From contig DASPIK010000010.1 in NCBI GenBank assembly GCA_035629075.1, forward strand, positions 65,716 to 129,715: 64,000 bases of DNA. Direction: 5' to 3'. A program made the translations under genes and the position numbers. This DNA comes from JAEZPW01 sp035629075 (GTDB lineage: Bacteria > Acidobacteriota > Terriglobia > Terriglobales > Acidobacteriaceae). Of this stretch, positions 8,155 through 16,626 are shown in pieces (position 1 is the first letter of the stretch; each line of letters opens with the position of its first letter). Below the pieces are notes generated by a model that made no database searches, was not told the origin of the DNA, and saw only the letters and a list, made by a program, of their open reading frames with translations.

Positions 8155-11100
8155 CTACTTGAGTCCGAATCTGAAGTCGATGGGTGTGCCGTCGTTCAAC
8201 GTGACCCTGTAAAGGTAGGTCGTGTTGGCGACGAGGTTCTTCGTGTTCATGTTGAAGATCCACTGGGCGGCCATTGGATCCCATCGGAAGTTGGCGTCGG
8301 GAGTGGTGGAAACCACAGCCTCGTCCACAGTCTGACTCACTGTTCCAGCGATCGTTCCAATCAGCCGGAAGGAAGTCACGACACCGGCACTTCCAATTGA
8401 GGCACCCGTCGCGTCGCAGACCCTGAATTTAGCGGGGACCGTGCTCTTCTGCTTGAACACGCTGCTCCCGTCAGCATCTACCGGCTGAAGAATGGTGTGT
8501 CCAAGATCTCCAAGGCAGGCAGTGCCGGCAGGGGAGTAGATCACGGAGTAAGTGGCCGAGGCACTGGCAGTATTGCCCGCATTGTCGGTTGCGTTGCAAC
8601 TGACCGTCTTTGGGCCAACGGAGGTCAGCACCAGCGAGTTGCAAGCGGAGGATGCGATTCCCGAGGTGGCGTCGAGCGCTCCGGCGGATGCGGTGGCGCT
8701 GCCGTTGAGAACAACCGGGTTCGGAGAGACTAACGGGCTGAGGGTTGGTGCAGTCGCGTCACGCTTGATGATCAGCGCGGCGGCGCTTGCCGTTAACCCT
8801 GCGTCGTTTGTGCACTGTCCATTGAAGGTGGCACCTGTGGTGTCGGTCGTGACGGACTGAACAGCCGTGCAGGTGAGCGGCGTGCTGATGTTTTCCAGGC
8901 CCGAAGTTGTCAGTTCGACATTCGAAACGTACCAGCCATTGTTGCCCAGGGTGCCAGAGGTGACCGCTAGCGCGACTCCGGCCGGAGCCGTCTTGTCGAC
9001 CTTGACGGTAAGCGGTGTTGCATTGGTCGTCAGGCCGGCATCGTTCGTGCATGAGCCGGCAAAAGAAGTCCCCGTCGTCTCGGTGGTCTGGAACTGATCG
9101 GCCGTGCAGGTAACGGGGCTGCTGATGGAGTCAGAGCCCGATGCATGCACGGTCACATCGCTGACATACCAGCCGTTCGCGCCCGGTGTTCCCGCCGATA
9201 CAGCCAGCGCGGCGGATGGCCCAGTTTTGTCTAACTTGATTGTTATGGGAGTGGCATCAGCCTTCAATCCTGCACCGTTGGTGCAAGTGCCTGAGACTTC
9301 CTGACCGGCAGTTTCTGTCGAGAAAGTCTGAATGTCAGTGCACGTGACGCCGCTGATTGAATCGTTGCCCGACGTAGTGACCGTGACGTCGCTCGTGTAC
9401 CAGTTGTTGTTGCCCAGGGTGCCTGCAGTGACTGCGACTGCCACACCGGTTGGCGCCGTCTTGTCCAGTTTGACCGTGAACGGGGACGCGTTGGTCGTCA
9501 GGCCGGCATCGTTGGTGCATGATCCGGTGAACTCCGTGCCTGTCGTTTCAGCGGTCTGGAACTGATCGGCCGTGCAGGTTACTGGGCTGCTGATGTTGTC
9601 AGTGCCTGATGTGTGGATCGTGACATCGCTGGTGTACCAGCCGTTCGCACCAGGTGTTCCCGCGGTGATCGCCATTTCGGCGGAAGGTCCGGTTTTGTCC
9701 AGCTTGATGGTGATTCCGTTCGTCTGCGTGGACCAACCAGCCTCGTCCGTACAGGTCAGCTTGTACTCTTGACCGGCTGTTTCGTCCGAAACCACGAAGT
9801 CTTCATCGCACGTCACTCCGTTCGCGTCTGTGCCGGTGGCGTGCAGCGTGACGTTGCTCGTGTACCAGCCGTTCGAGCCCTGTGTGCCGTGCGTAATCGC
9901 CAGGGTCGCCGTTGGGGCTGTCTTGTCGATTTTGACCGTGAAAGTGTTGTCGGCTTCGAGGTTTCCGACAGTGTCAACGGAATGGAATGTGATGGTGGTG
10001 GATCCTTCGGTGGTGACGTTCACTACAGCGGTGCTGCCCGGCACGGTGACGGCGGAACCGCTGTTGATGCTGTAAACAATCTGCTTGATCGTGCCGTTAT
10101 TTTTGCTGGCCGTGATCGTCACGGTTACATCGCTCTTGTACCAGCCGTTAGATCCTTCGGTTCCAGCGGTCACAGAGGCGGAACTGGACGGCGAAGCCGT
10201 ATCGATCAACCACATGTATTGCGCGGTACTGCTGCCAGCGGCATTCGTTGCGCGGACCGTGAACGTATGTGAGCCGTCGGCGAGCCCCGGGTAAGTCTTG
10301 GGGCTGGAGCACGGAGTGAAACCGAGGTTGTCGATGTCGCAGTCCAGCGTCGCCGTAGCTTCGCTCTCGCTGAAGGTGAAGGTGGCGGTGGTCTGGTTCG
10401 TTGGATCGTCGGGGTGGCCAGTAATCACCGGGGCAGGTGGCGGATCGGAGAGCGGACGCTCGTCGGCACCGATATCAACGGTGTTGTTGACGGGGCGCGC
10501 ATCGCCATCGATGTCAATGGCCGGTACTCGCTGAACCCCGTCGACAAAGCTATTCAGTCCTTTGTCTGCCGCCGGTGAACCCGAAGCGAGATGGCCGGTG
10601 GCGTCAACAATTTCACTGAGAGCGTGCGTCGAGAGACAGTCGTTGAACGTGCAACCGATGATGCCGGGAGCTGAGGAGGAGAGCGTGACGTAGTTGCCCG
10701 AGTCTGAGGAGTCCAGGACGGAACCGCCGATGTCGCCTGACGCGTTCGCGTAGAACATGTTGTTGTGCAACGCCGGATTGTTTGATCCCCCTGTCTTTTG
10801 GAGACCATAGCCGGCATTGCCAACAATGAGGTTGTTTACGAGGGCAACGGAAGACGCACCAGCAACCTGGATTCCACGACCACCGTTAGACTGAATGGTG
10901 TTGTTCACGACGAACGAACGGGCCGCGTTAGGCATGTCAACCAAAACAGCATCACTTGAGTTGTTGTGAATGACGTTGTTCACGACGTAGATACGAGGCT
11001 GTTGCTGGTTGCTGTTAATCGTGACGCCGTTCGTATTGCCGTTTAGGTCATTGGCTGCGATCGTGATATCGGAGGAACCGCCCCGAATTCCTACACCTGC

Positions 11101-11808
11101 ATCTTTCCCCTCGGTGATCTTCAATCCCTGCACTGTGATGAACTTCGAGCTCGAGATATCGATCGCGTTCTTATTCTGGCCAGAGGTCCTGATCGACTTC
11201 ACTATGACCGTCCCAAAGGGCGCTGAGGGGTCGCGCCGGATTGTCACGGCTTGACTGGAGTTTGCGTTCACATTCTCCCCAGAGATGGTGACGCTCTCGT
11301 TGTAAATTCCGGCTTTGATATTGACAGTGCACGGACCAACGTCCGGCAGGGAAGTGATCGCCTCCTGAATCGTCTTGAATACCCTGCCGGAACTCGAAGC
11401 AACAGAGCCATCTACAGTGAACGAATTTGTCCCGTTATCGCAGGAGGGAGGATCGTTAGGCCCGTCCAGGAAATAATTGACCGCTTCGAATCCGGACGTG
11501 GTGCCCGTTGCGATCAACTTAATCGTCTGATCCAGATCCAGTCCGTCAGGGGAGAACGCGGTGTTGATGAAACCGCCGTTCTCGTCTGCTGTCGCGGTGG
11601 AAGTGCGATCTTCACGGCCATCCACACGGAATACGAGATTCACGACCTCGCCGGGCTGGAAGCCCATGCCAGTCACCGTGACGATGTCTCCGGGGACATA
11701 GTTGTTCTTGTCTGTCCAGACTGCGGTATCGGGATTGTTTTGCGCCAACAACGGCGCGGCGACGGCAACCACAAGTGCCAATAGCAGACTCAGCACTCCG
11801 CGTTTCAT
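8155..11808 (-). CDS. Very large secreted protein: beta-helix plus Ig-like repeats plus PxKF-type domain
   Basis: A 1217-residue exported protein. The ATG at 11808 is chosen because AGGAGA lies 6 nt upstream and a signal peptide follows (M-K-R-G-V-L-S-L-L-L-A-L-V-V, cut near A-P-L-L-A-Q). The order is: an IPT/Ig-like domain (about 30-115); a right-handed parallel beta-helix (about 130-440, with repeated V-V-N-N-x-I, G-I-x-I/V-A and a closing V-D-I-G-A-D-E); an Ig-like domain; then six modules of 75-93 residues, each with N-G/N-W-Y-x-S-D/N-V and a conserved Cys pair (about 550-1020). The C-terminus (V-P-A-K-F-R-V-C-D ... F-R-W-D ... Y-R-V-T-L-N-D-G-T-P-I-D-F-R-F-G-L-K) matches what I know as the PxKF domain. 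It probably works as a surface or matrix adhesin or polysaccharide-binding protein; this is inference. Confidence 0.88.
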   Translation of the reverse strand: MKRGVLSLLLALVVAVAAPLLAQNNPDTAVWTDKNNYVPGDIVTVTGMGFQPGEVVNLVFRVDGREDRTSTATADENGGFINTAFSPDGLDLDQTIKLIATGTTSGFEAVNYFLDGPNDPPSCDNGTNSFTVDGSVASSSGRVFKTIQEAITSLPDVGPCTVNIKAGIYNESVTISGENVNANSSQAVTIRRDPSAPFGTVIVKSIRTSGQNKNAIDISSSKFITVQGLKITEGKDAGVGIRGGSSDITIAANDLNGNTNGVTINSNQQQPRIYVVNNVIHNNSSDAVLVDMPNAARSFVVNNTIQSNGGRGIQVAGASSVALVNNLIVGNAGYGLQKTGGSNNPALHNNMFYANASGDIGGSVLDSSDSGNYVTLSSSAPGIIGCTFNDCLSTHALSEIVDATGHLASGSPAADKGLNSFVDGVQRVPAIDIDGDARPVNNTVDIGADERPLSDPPPAPVITGHPDDPTNQTTATFTFSESEATATLDCDIDNLGFTPCSSPKTYPGLADGSHTFTVRATNAAGSSTAQYMWLIDTASPSSSASVTAGTEGSNGWYKSDVTVTITASKNNGTIKQIVYSINSGSAVTVPGSTAVVNVTTEGSTTITFHSVDTVGNLEADNTFTVKIDKTAPTATLAITHGTQGSNGWYTSNVTLHATGTDANGVTCDEDFVVSDETAGQEYKLTCTDEAGWSTQTNGITIKLDKTGPSAEMAITAGTPGANGWYTSDVTIHTSGTDNISSPVTCTADQFQTAETTGTEFTGSCTNDAGLTTNASPFTVKLDKTAPTGVAVAVTAGTLGNNNWYTSDVTVTTSGNDSISGVTCTDIQTFSTETAGQEVSGTCTNGAGLKADATPITIKLDKTGPSAALAVSAGTPGANGWYVSDVTVHASGSDSISSPVTCTADQFQTTETTGTSFAGSCTNDAGLTTNATPLTVKVDKTAPAGVALAVTSGTLGNNGWYVSNVELTTSGLENISTPLTCTAVQSVTTDTTGATFNGQCTNDAGLTASAAALIIKRDATAPTLSPLVSPNPVVLNGSATASAGALDATSGIASSACNSLVLTSVGPKTVSCNATDNAGNTASASATYSVIYSPAGTACLGDLGHTILQPVDADGSSVFKQKSTVPAKFRVCDATGASIGSAGVVTSFRLIGTIAGTVSQTVDEAVVSTTPDANFRWDPMAAQWIFNMNTKNLVANTTYLYRVTLNDGTPIDFRFGLK
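8770..10190 (-). repeat. Tandem coding repeats (six Ig-like modules, with a two-module duplication)
   Basis: Conserved Trp-Tyr codons recur near 10138, 9860, 9636, 9397, 9159 and 8928. Modules 3 and 4 (P-G-A-N-G-W-Y and L-G-N-N-N-W-Y types) are echoed by modules 5 and 6 about 470-477 bp further on, which points to duplication of a two-module block. Confidence 0.85.
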
Positions 11809-12382
11809 GCACCATCTCCTGAATGCGCCCGCGACTGCGGGGCGGGCACAAAGCTTCATCTTTTCTGGGGGGACTTCTGGATCCGGCTGCGGTCCACGAG
11901 TGGACAGCTTTTCGCTTGTTCTATTGGACGAGAGTTCCTGAATGAGAGTTGCTGGTCAGAGACTTACATTCTGCCCGAAGCAAGAAGTTTTTCCACTTTG
12001 GGACCGTCGGGCCGCGACGGGGCTTCGGAGTGGACTGGGGACCTGCGTTCACGGATGACGAGCGGGCCAGAACGCCACCCATCCGGCTGCGGCTGCATCA
12101 CCTGTTTCAGAGGCTTCGGCACAGAGAACAGGCGACAAAATTACTCGGCAGTCGCCTTTCCTACGCGGTCTGCTCTGGACAGCAAAGATAGTGCTTAGCA
12201 GAATCAATGACTTACGGGGCGGAAGGCGAGGTAAGAGTTTGGCACTCGAGTTGTTCTAGGGATAGGCGTGGAGCACGTTCGGCGAGTCGAGTTGCCGGCC
12301 GTTGAAGCTCACCGGAATTAAGTTAACCAGAATTCATGCCCAGCGCGTGGGATCGCGCCGGGGAGCCCGGAGGAATTAGGTA
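11809..12382. other. Intergenic region, no supported gene
   Basis: About 570 bp between the divergent beta-helix protein and OmpA-family genes. Small open frames here have no coding character, ribosome-binding site or recognisable motif. The last 20 nt carry the strong ribosome-binding site GGAGGAATTAGGTA before the OmpA-family start. I saw no riboswitch consensus. Confidence 0.4.
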
Positions 12383-13402
12383 ATGAAGAAACAGACATGG
12401 ATGGCGCTGGCATTGGCCGCGGCGATGGCGGTTCCGGCTGCGGCGCAGCAGACAAGCAACGATCAGAACACCCAGCAGCCTGCCGCCTCGTCTAGCCAGA
12501 CGATGCAGCAGCAGGCCACGACCCAGCAGGGACAGGGTGACCAGACGGGCATGGAAGCACGTCAGCCGCTCCAGCCAGACACGAGAGAAGGCTTCTGGGG
12601 CAAACTGAATCCCTTCGCGCGCAAGAAGTACGTGCAGCGGCAGATGAGTCCGATCCGCAACCGTGTCAACGAGCTCGATGAACTTAGCGCGAAAAACTCC
12701 AGGGCGATCTCCGATGTTGACCAGCGAGCGCAGGAAGGCATCCGGATGGCTGATGCCAAGGCGACGCAGGCTGACCAGCATGCAGTTGAGGCGGGGAATC
12801 GCGCCCAGATGGCGAACCAGACGGCACAGCAGGCCTCTACGCGGCTCACCACGGTTGAGCAGGTTGTCACCAACATCGACCAGTATAAGCCGGTTACGCA
12901 GACCGAGATTCGCTTCCGCGCCGGCCAGTCGGTGCTGAGCCAGAAGGCAAAAGAGGCTCTTGACCAGATGGCCGAGCCGCTGAAGAACCAGAGGGGCTAC
13001 GTGATCGAAGTTCAGGGCTTCTCGTCGGGCCGCGGTCAGGCTGCAATCGAGAACTCGCAGCGGATGGCCGATGCCGTCGTTCGCTACTTGGTAATCGAGC
13101 ACGAGATCCCGGTTTTCCGTATCTACACGCTGGGCATGGGCAATGCGCCGCGTCAGGTCGCAGCCGATGGCTCCAAGCCTCGTCGCACGACCGGTGGCCG
13201 CGTTGAGATCAGCCTGCTGAAGAACGATCTCGAGCAGTTGTCGGCGCAGAACGTTGCTCCGGCCACGTCCACCGAGGGTGGCGTAGCGGGGACCACGACC
13301 GGTGCGCCTACGGCTCAGGGTCAGCAGTACCAGCAGCCTGGCATGTCGCAGCCGGCAACGCCGGCCCAGCAGCCTGCGCAGCAGACGCCGCCCCAGCGGT
13401 AA
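12383..13402 (+). CDS. OmpA family outer-membrane/peptidoglycan-binding protein
   Basis: A 339-residue envelope protein. It has a signal peptide (1-22, ending V-P-A-A-A-Q), a Gln-rich linker, then an alpha-helical region rich in Ala/Gln/Glu (about 85-160, likely coiled coil). A C-terminal OmpA-like domain follows (about 172-285: E-I-R-F-R-A-G-Q-S-V-L-S ... V-I-E-V-Q-G-F-S-S-G ... R-M-A-D-A-V-V-R-Y-L ... G-M-G ... R-R-T-T-G-G-R-V-E-I). The Arg-Arg and Gly-Arg-Val-Glu residues belong to the diaminopimelate-binding signature of the family. A Gln/Pro-rich tail follows. There is a strong ribosome-binding site and a strong terminator, so it is likely monocistronic and well expressed. It is not a classical OmpA because no beta-barrel precedes the domain. 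Confidence 0.93.
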   Translation: MKKQTWMALALAAAMAVPAAAQQTSNDQNTQQPAASSSQTMQQQATTQQGQGDQTGMEARQPLQPDTREGFWGKLNPFARKKYVQRQMSPIRNRVNELDELSAKNSRAISDVDQRAQEGIRMADAKATQADQHAVEAGNRAQMANQTAQQASTRLTTVEQVVTNIDQYKPVTQTEIRFRAGQSVLSQKAKEALDQMAEPLKNQRGYVIEVQGFSSGRGQAAIENSQRMADAVVRYLVIEHEIPVFRIYTLGMGNAPRQVAADGSKPRRTTGGRVEISLLKNDLEQLSAQNVAPATSTEGGVAGTTTGAPTAQGQQYQQPGMSQPATPAQQPAQQTPPQR

Positions 13403-13485
13403 CGATTCAAGCGGTTAAGGTGTGCGTGACGTGAGCATGACTCAAGTGCGCCACAAATAGCCCTCCCCCAGGGCATTTCCCCAGG

Positions 13486-13516
13486 CTCCCCGTCCTTTGG
13501 GCGGGGAGTTTTTTTT
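13486..13516 (+). terminator. Intrinsic terminator of the OmpA-family gene
   Basis: CTCCCCGTCC-TTTG-GGCGGGGAG is followed by eight T residues then CTTT, about 85 nt after the stop codon. The stem is about 7-9 bp and GC-rich. Confidence 0.9.
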
Positions 13517-13716
13517 CTTTGCCCGAAAGCGCAAAAATATGTGCTTTTCCTATTGCGAATTTCTGCTGATTGGAGCACACTCGGCGCGCATTCTACGAAC
13601 GAAGATCGGCGCTGCAGAAACGCGGCGACCGTGTCTTCAAGAGGTCGGTAACTCAACTCACCTTCGCGATAAGGGAGGCATTTCGGAGCGGAAGATCGCG
13701 CGAAATGATGTAAGAC

Positions 13717-13929
13717 ATGCAGCAAGGGATCGACCGACTTGACCGAATACCGGTTGGCCGAGTTGAACCGTCAGATTTCGTTTACCATGCTGAGCTCGGG
13801 CGCGTGGAATGCTTGAGGTGCGGAGGCCGGGCATTCAGCAGGAACTTGGCCGTGGTCCGGTTATGGGAACGGGCTCACGAAAAGTGCTGCAAGTACCGCG
13901 TGCAGACCGACGACTCAATTTGCGCATGA
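13717..13929 (+). CDS. Doubtful small ORF with a Cys/His cluster
   Basis: A 70-residue open frame with C-L-R-C-G-G and, 19 residues later, H-E-K-C-C, which resembles a small zinc-binding finger. There is no ribosome-binding site, and the flanking codons look non-coding. I report it only because of the Cys spacing; it may be chance. Confidence 0.22.
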   Translation: MQQGIDRLDRIPVGRVEPSDFVYHAELGRVECLRCGGRAFSRNLAVVRLWERAHEKCCKYRVQTDDSICA

Positions 13930-13984
13930 CATCAAAGCCTTCATGCTGACCTACGTCGCCGATTCGCTCTGGTAACCTATCTTT

Positions 13985-14488
13985 GTGCGCAGCCCGCTGA
14001 CCCAGGAAACGCTCTTCTTCAGTCGCACCGACTCGCCTATCGGTGTACTCACACTTGTTGCCTCTCGAACAGGTGTAGTTGCGATCGAGTTCCCCGGCCA
14101 CGACTTCCCGCCACAGCGCCCTGGTAAGTTTCAGTACGTTGAGGACGCCAATTACACTCGCGAATGCGCGGAGCAACTGAAGGCCTATTTCGCCGGAACG
14201 CGTAGGGAGTTCTCAGTCCCTCTCGACCTTCGGGGAACCGACTTCCAGTTGCAGTGCTGGCATGCGCTGCTCGACATACCTTATGGCGAGACGCGGTCGT
14301 ATGCGGAGATCGCGCGGACGGTCGGGAACCCACAGGCGTTCCGGGCCGTGGGCATGGCGAACCACTGCAATCCGATACCGATCATCGTTCCATGTCATCG
14401 GGTGGTGGCTGCGAACGGCACGCTCTGCGGTTACGGTGGCGGCCTGGACATCAAGCGCCGACTGCTAGACCTGGAGCGAGGGGTTTAA
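13985..14488 (+). CDS. ogt: Methylated-DNA--protein-cysteine S-methyltransferase
   Basis: Suicide DNA-repair protein that transfers methyl from O6-methylguanine to its own cysteine. The 167-residue length is typical of Ogt-type proteins without the Ada regulatory domain. The active site is P-C-H-R-V with Cys137 (preceded by I-P-I-I-V), and the DNA-binding helix-turn-helix region includes G-E-T-R-S-Y-A-E-I-A-R-T-V-G-N-P-Q-A-F-R-A-V-G-M-A-N-H-C-N-P. The start is a GTG at 13985. Its TAA overlaps the TAA of the convergent next gene in a shared TTAA, so the two genes meet with no spacer. Confidence 0.96.
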   Translation: MRSPLTQETLFFSRTDSPIGVLTLVASRTGVVAIEFPGHDFPPQRPGKFQYVEDANYTRECAEQLKAYFAGTRREFSVPLDLRGTDFQLQCWHALLDIPYGETRSYAEIARTVGNPQAFRAVGMANHCNPIPIIVPCHRVVAANGTLCGYGGGLDIKRRLLDLERGV

Positions 14489-14838
14489 TTCAAAGGCTGA
14501 GCCGGTCTCAGCCGCGCGTGAAGCCCTCTTCCCCAAATCCAGGCATTGAGAGCCCACCGCAACTCGTCTTGATTGCACCAATGTTCGAGAATCTGGCCGT
14601 CGCATGAGATCGGCGAAACGTTGAAGCCCTCTTCAACATCCTCGTAGTACATGACTTCATTACGTCTTCGGGCTACTACTACGACGCTCTCCGTCTTGCC
14701 GTACCGGACGATAGGCGCACAGAACGGTTCTACAGCGTACCTTTTGAATGTCGCTTTTTGCGCAGCATCGCAGCTTAGCAAGTCCTTCGCGACAATCGTC
14801 CGAACCTCACCAACCGTTGCTGGTTTCCAATCAGCCAT
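14485..14838 (-). CDS. Hypothetical protein
   Basis: Unrecognised 117-residue, probably cytoplasmic protein (M-A-D-W-K-P-A-T-V-G-E-V). It has no signal or membrane segment. Features are a run of beta-type hydrophobics (E-S-V-V-V-V-A-R-R) followed by an acidic segment (E-D-V-E-E-G-F-N), and a W-x-L-N-A-W-I-W-like aromatic C-terminal third (L-R-W-A-L-N-A-W-I-W-G). It heads a group of small unknown genes on the minus strand with somewhat lower GC than the flanks. It may be an immunity-type or defence-accessory protein, but nothing proves that. Confidence 0.7.
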   Translation of the reverse strand: MADWKPATVGEVRTIVAKDLLSCDAAQKATFKRYAVEPFCAPIVRYGKTESVVVVARRRNEVMYYEDVEEGFNVSPISCDGQILEHWCNQDELRWALNAWIWGRGLHARLRPAQPLN

Positions 14839-14922
14839 AAGGCATGTCTCGTGCGCATCAACATAACTTCCGAGTATCCCGAAACGGGATTGTACGGAAG
14901 CGGATTCACGGACAGGTACTAG

Positions 14923-15126
14923 TTAGTCCGTAACTTCCCAGCTATCAAGCTCCAGAGTGCCCTCATAAATATCGTCTATCCGAATCACTCGCTCGTGTCC
15001 TTTAGAGCAGTGGCACCGCAACTTCTTGGGTGGCGAGTCGATGCCCTTCTGCGGGCCAAATATTCCGACTCGCTCGCCGCAGTGGCAGGTGTATCCGGAA
15101 ACAAACTGCTTAGTTCCTTTCTTCAT
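14923..15126 (-). CDS. Small Cys-rich protein, probable zinc ribbon
   Basis: Unrecognised 67-residue protein. Cysteines occur as C-H-C-G-E (about 14-16) and R-C-H-C-S-K-G-H (about 38-44), a spacing expected for a zinc ribbon. The C-terminus is acidic (I-D-D-I-Y-E-G-T-L-E-L-D-S-W-E). A GGGG-type ribosome-binding site (AGTAGGGGCCAACC) precedes the ATG. It is co-directional with the 14485 and 15189 genes. Confidence 0.65.
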   Translation of the reverse strand: MKKGTKQFVSGYTCHCGERVGIFGPQKGIDSPPKKLRCHCSKGHERVIRIDDIYEGTLELDSWEVTD

Positions 15127-15188
15127 GGTTGGCCCCTACTCTGGATGGGTGGATATAAGCCGATTTACCGACACGTATCGCGGGTTAC

Positions 15189-15662
15189 TCAATCACAGTC
15201 GTTAATTCGCCAATCCGCAACCCCTTGTTCTTGAAGCGATTTGACGTATTCAACTGTCGAGCTGATATCGATGTCGGGCGCGAAGTCCAGAGCATACATC
15301 CTGTCGTTCATGCCTTCATAAGTCGCACCCAGTTCGTTGCAATGCTGCAAAATCTCATCCCTGCGACCTTGTCCTGCGTCGAGAATGTAGAGGTGAATCG
15401 TTCTGTGACCGCTTCTTTTATGAACCCTCACGAACTCCGGCCACTGGTCGTCAGATTCGGGGATTGCCTCCACCACATCAAGCCAGTTGACGTTGCGAGC
15501 GTTCCAAGGCGAATTTCTTAGCTCGTAGAGATTCTCCCCGAGAGGAGCCGCCCAAAGCGATTCGCCGCTTACGCCCATGTCCGGTTCCGGCAGGTCGAAA
15601 TGCACCTTGACCAGTTCGTCGTTTGCCAACGTGTGTACCCCCAAAACTTCGGTCTTGCACAC
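15189..15662 (-). CDS. DUF4265 domain-containing protein
   Basis: A 157-residue cytoplasmic protein that fits DUF4265: V-K-V-H-F-D-L-P ... G-E-S-L-W-A-A-P-L-G-E-N-L-Y-E-L-R-N-S-P-W-N-A-R-N-V-N-W-L-D-V-V, then an H-R-T-I-H-L-Y-I-L segment and a helical C-terminus. The start is a GTG at 15662 with no strong ribosome-binding site. The family has no established function and often occurs as isolated small genes in variable regions. Here it sits in the small-gene island at 14.5-16.5 kb. Confidence 0.75.
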   Translation of the reverse strand: MCKTEVLGVHTLANDELVKVHFDLPEPDMGVSGESLWAAPLGENLYELRNSPWNARNVNWLDVVEAIPESDDQWPEFVRVHKRSGHRTIHLYILDAGQGRRDEILQHCNELGATYEGMNDRMYALDFAPDIDISSTVEYVKSLQEQGVADWRINDCD

Positions 15663-15828
15663 CTTACGCGATTCTCAGCCAAGTTCCACGATTATTGGAC
15701 AAAACAGGGCTTATAGCTCATTCTCCGGGCACTCTGGATAGTAAGTGGTAAACGAATTGTCTACAGCTATCAATCGTGCGAGAGCATTCGTCTTTGACGT
15801 AATAAAGGCCGATATGTCGCCAACTTGC

Positions 15829-16495
15829 TTATTCCGCAGAGTGACTATTCACGGCTTGCAGCCACTCCGCGCTAATCTCTGAAATGCCCATGACCTGTTT
15901 CTGACGGAGAAACCGACTCAGTTCCAACTGTCCGGCGACCGTCATCATCCTCTCCGTATTGACCGTTTCTGCTGGACCAAGCGTGCCGTAATTCAGATCA
16001 AACCTTGGAGTCGGTCTGCTTTGACCAGAGTGCCGCAACACCAGCGGCCCCGGACCTGCCCAGCCAATATGTCTCCCATTCACTGGCTCATTTGTGACTA
16101 ACCAGTCGTACACGCATTGGTACACTGCTGTATCAGCTTCCGCTGTGGGCTGAAAGGGAACCCACTTCAAGTCGCGATTCACTAGAACGGTTACGGAACC
16201 GGCGCGTGCAACAGCTCTGGCGAAGGGGGTAAGGTCTATCTTTCGCTCATCTACTACGATGGTGGCATGTGCAAACATGAGCGCCGGCAGAGCACCGTTG
16301 TTGCCAATCGGACGAAATACATCTGCACTGTAAGTTGCTTCCCCTATCGCGATCCGCAGTTGCCTGGCCGCCAAATCACCATCGAGTCGTGTTAACCGTT
16401 CCGTTCAGAGCCACAGAACAGGCTTGGGGATTAGGTTGTTGAGCAACGCAGGTAAGAGCGGCGACCAACAACGAGCAGAGAAACGCAATCCGCAT
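15829..16495 (-). pseudogene. Frameshifted exported dienelactone-hydrolase-like protein
   Basis: Two adjacent frames look like one interrupted gene. The first, from the ATG at 16495 with GGAGGA upstream, encodes a signal peptide (M-R-I-A-F-L-C-S-L-L-V-A-A-L-T-C-V-A-Q-Q) and a few mature residues, then stops at 16376. The second frame, shifted by one base, continues L-D-G-D-L-A-A-R-Q-L-R-I-A-I-G ... F-R-P-I-G-N-N-G-A-L-P-A-L-M-F-A-H-A and runs to 15829. R-x-D-G-D-L-A-A-R and the F-x-P-x-G-x-G-P-x-P-A-x-x-F-x-H pattern resemble secreted dienelactone-hydrolase-like proteins. The usual G-x-S-x-G nucleophile elbow is not seen (G-W-A-G-P-G instead), and the protein would be only about 220 residues. 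It could be a decayed gene, a programmed frameshift or a sequencing error. Confidence 0.6.
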
Positions 16496-16626
16496 CGATT
16501 CCTCCAATTCAGCGAAACAGTGTAGCTCCAGCCACGCACAACGTGGTAGTTGGCATAACAAGAACTTCTATCCACTTACCCGTTTTGGGGTTGGCGTAAG
16601 AAGATAAATTTGGACGGTCACGGTGA

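Larger units (their letters stand above)
13403..13984. other. Long intergenic region with a terminator and one doubtful small ORF
   Basis: About 580 bp. The first part holds the OmpA-family terminator. The rest has no clear gene apart from a 70-residue open frame at 13717-13929, listed separately. Promoter elements of the following methyltransferase gene must be near 13940-13984 but are not obvious. Confidence 0.4.

Noticed and set aside
11949..12191. An 80-residue open frame between the beta-helix and OmpA-family genes
   Set aside because: No ribosome-binding site, no hydrophobic core or motif, atypical composition (Arg/His-rich); not convincing as a gene.
12323..13102. A 259-residue minus-strand open frame opposite the OmpA-family gene
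   Set aside because: It is a shadow of the coding strand; the OmpA-like domain, signal peptide, ribosome-binding site and terminator all support the plus strand.
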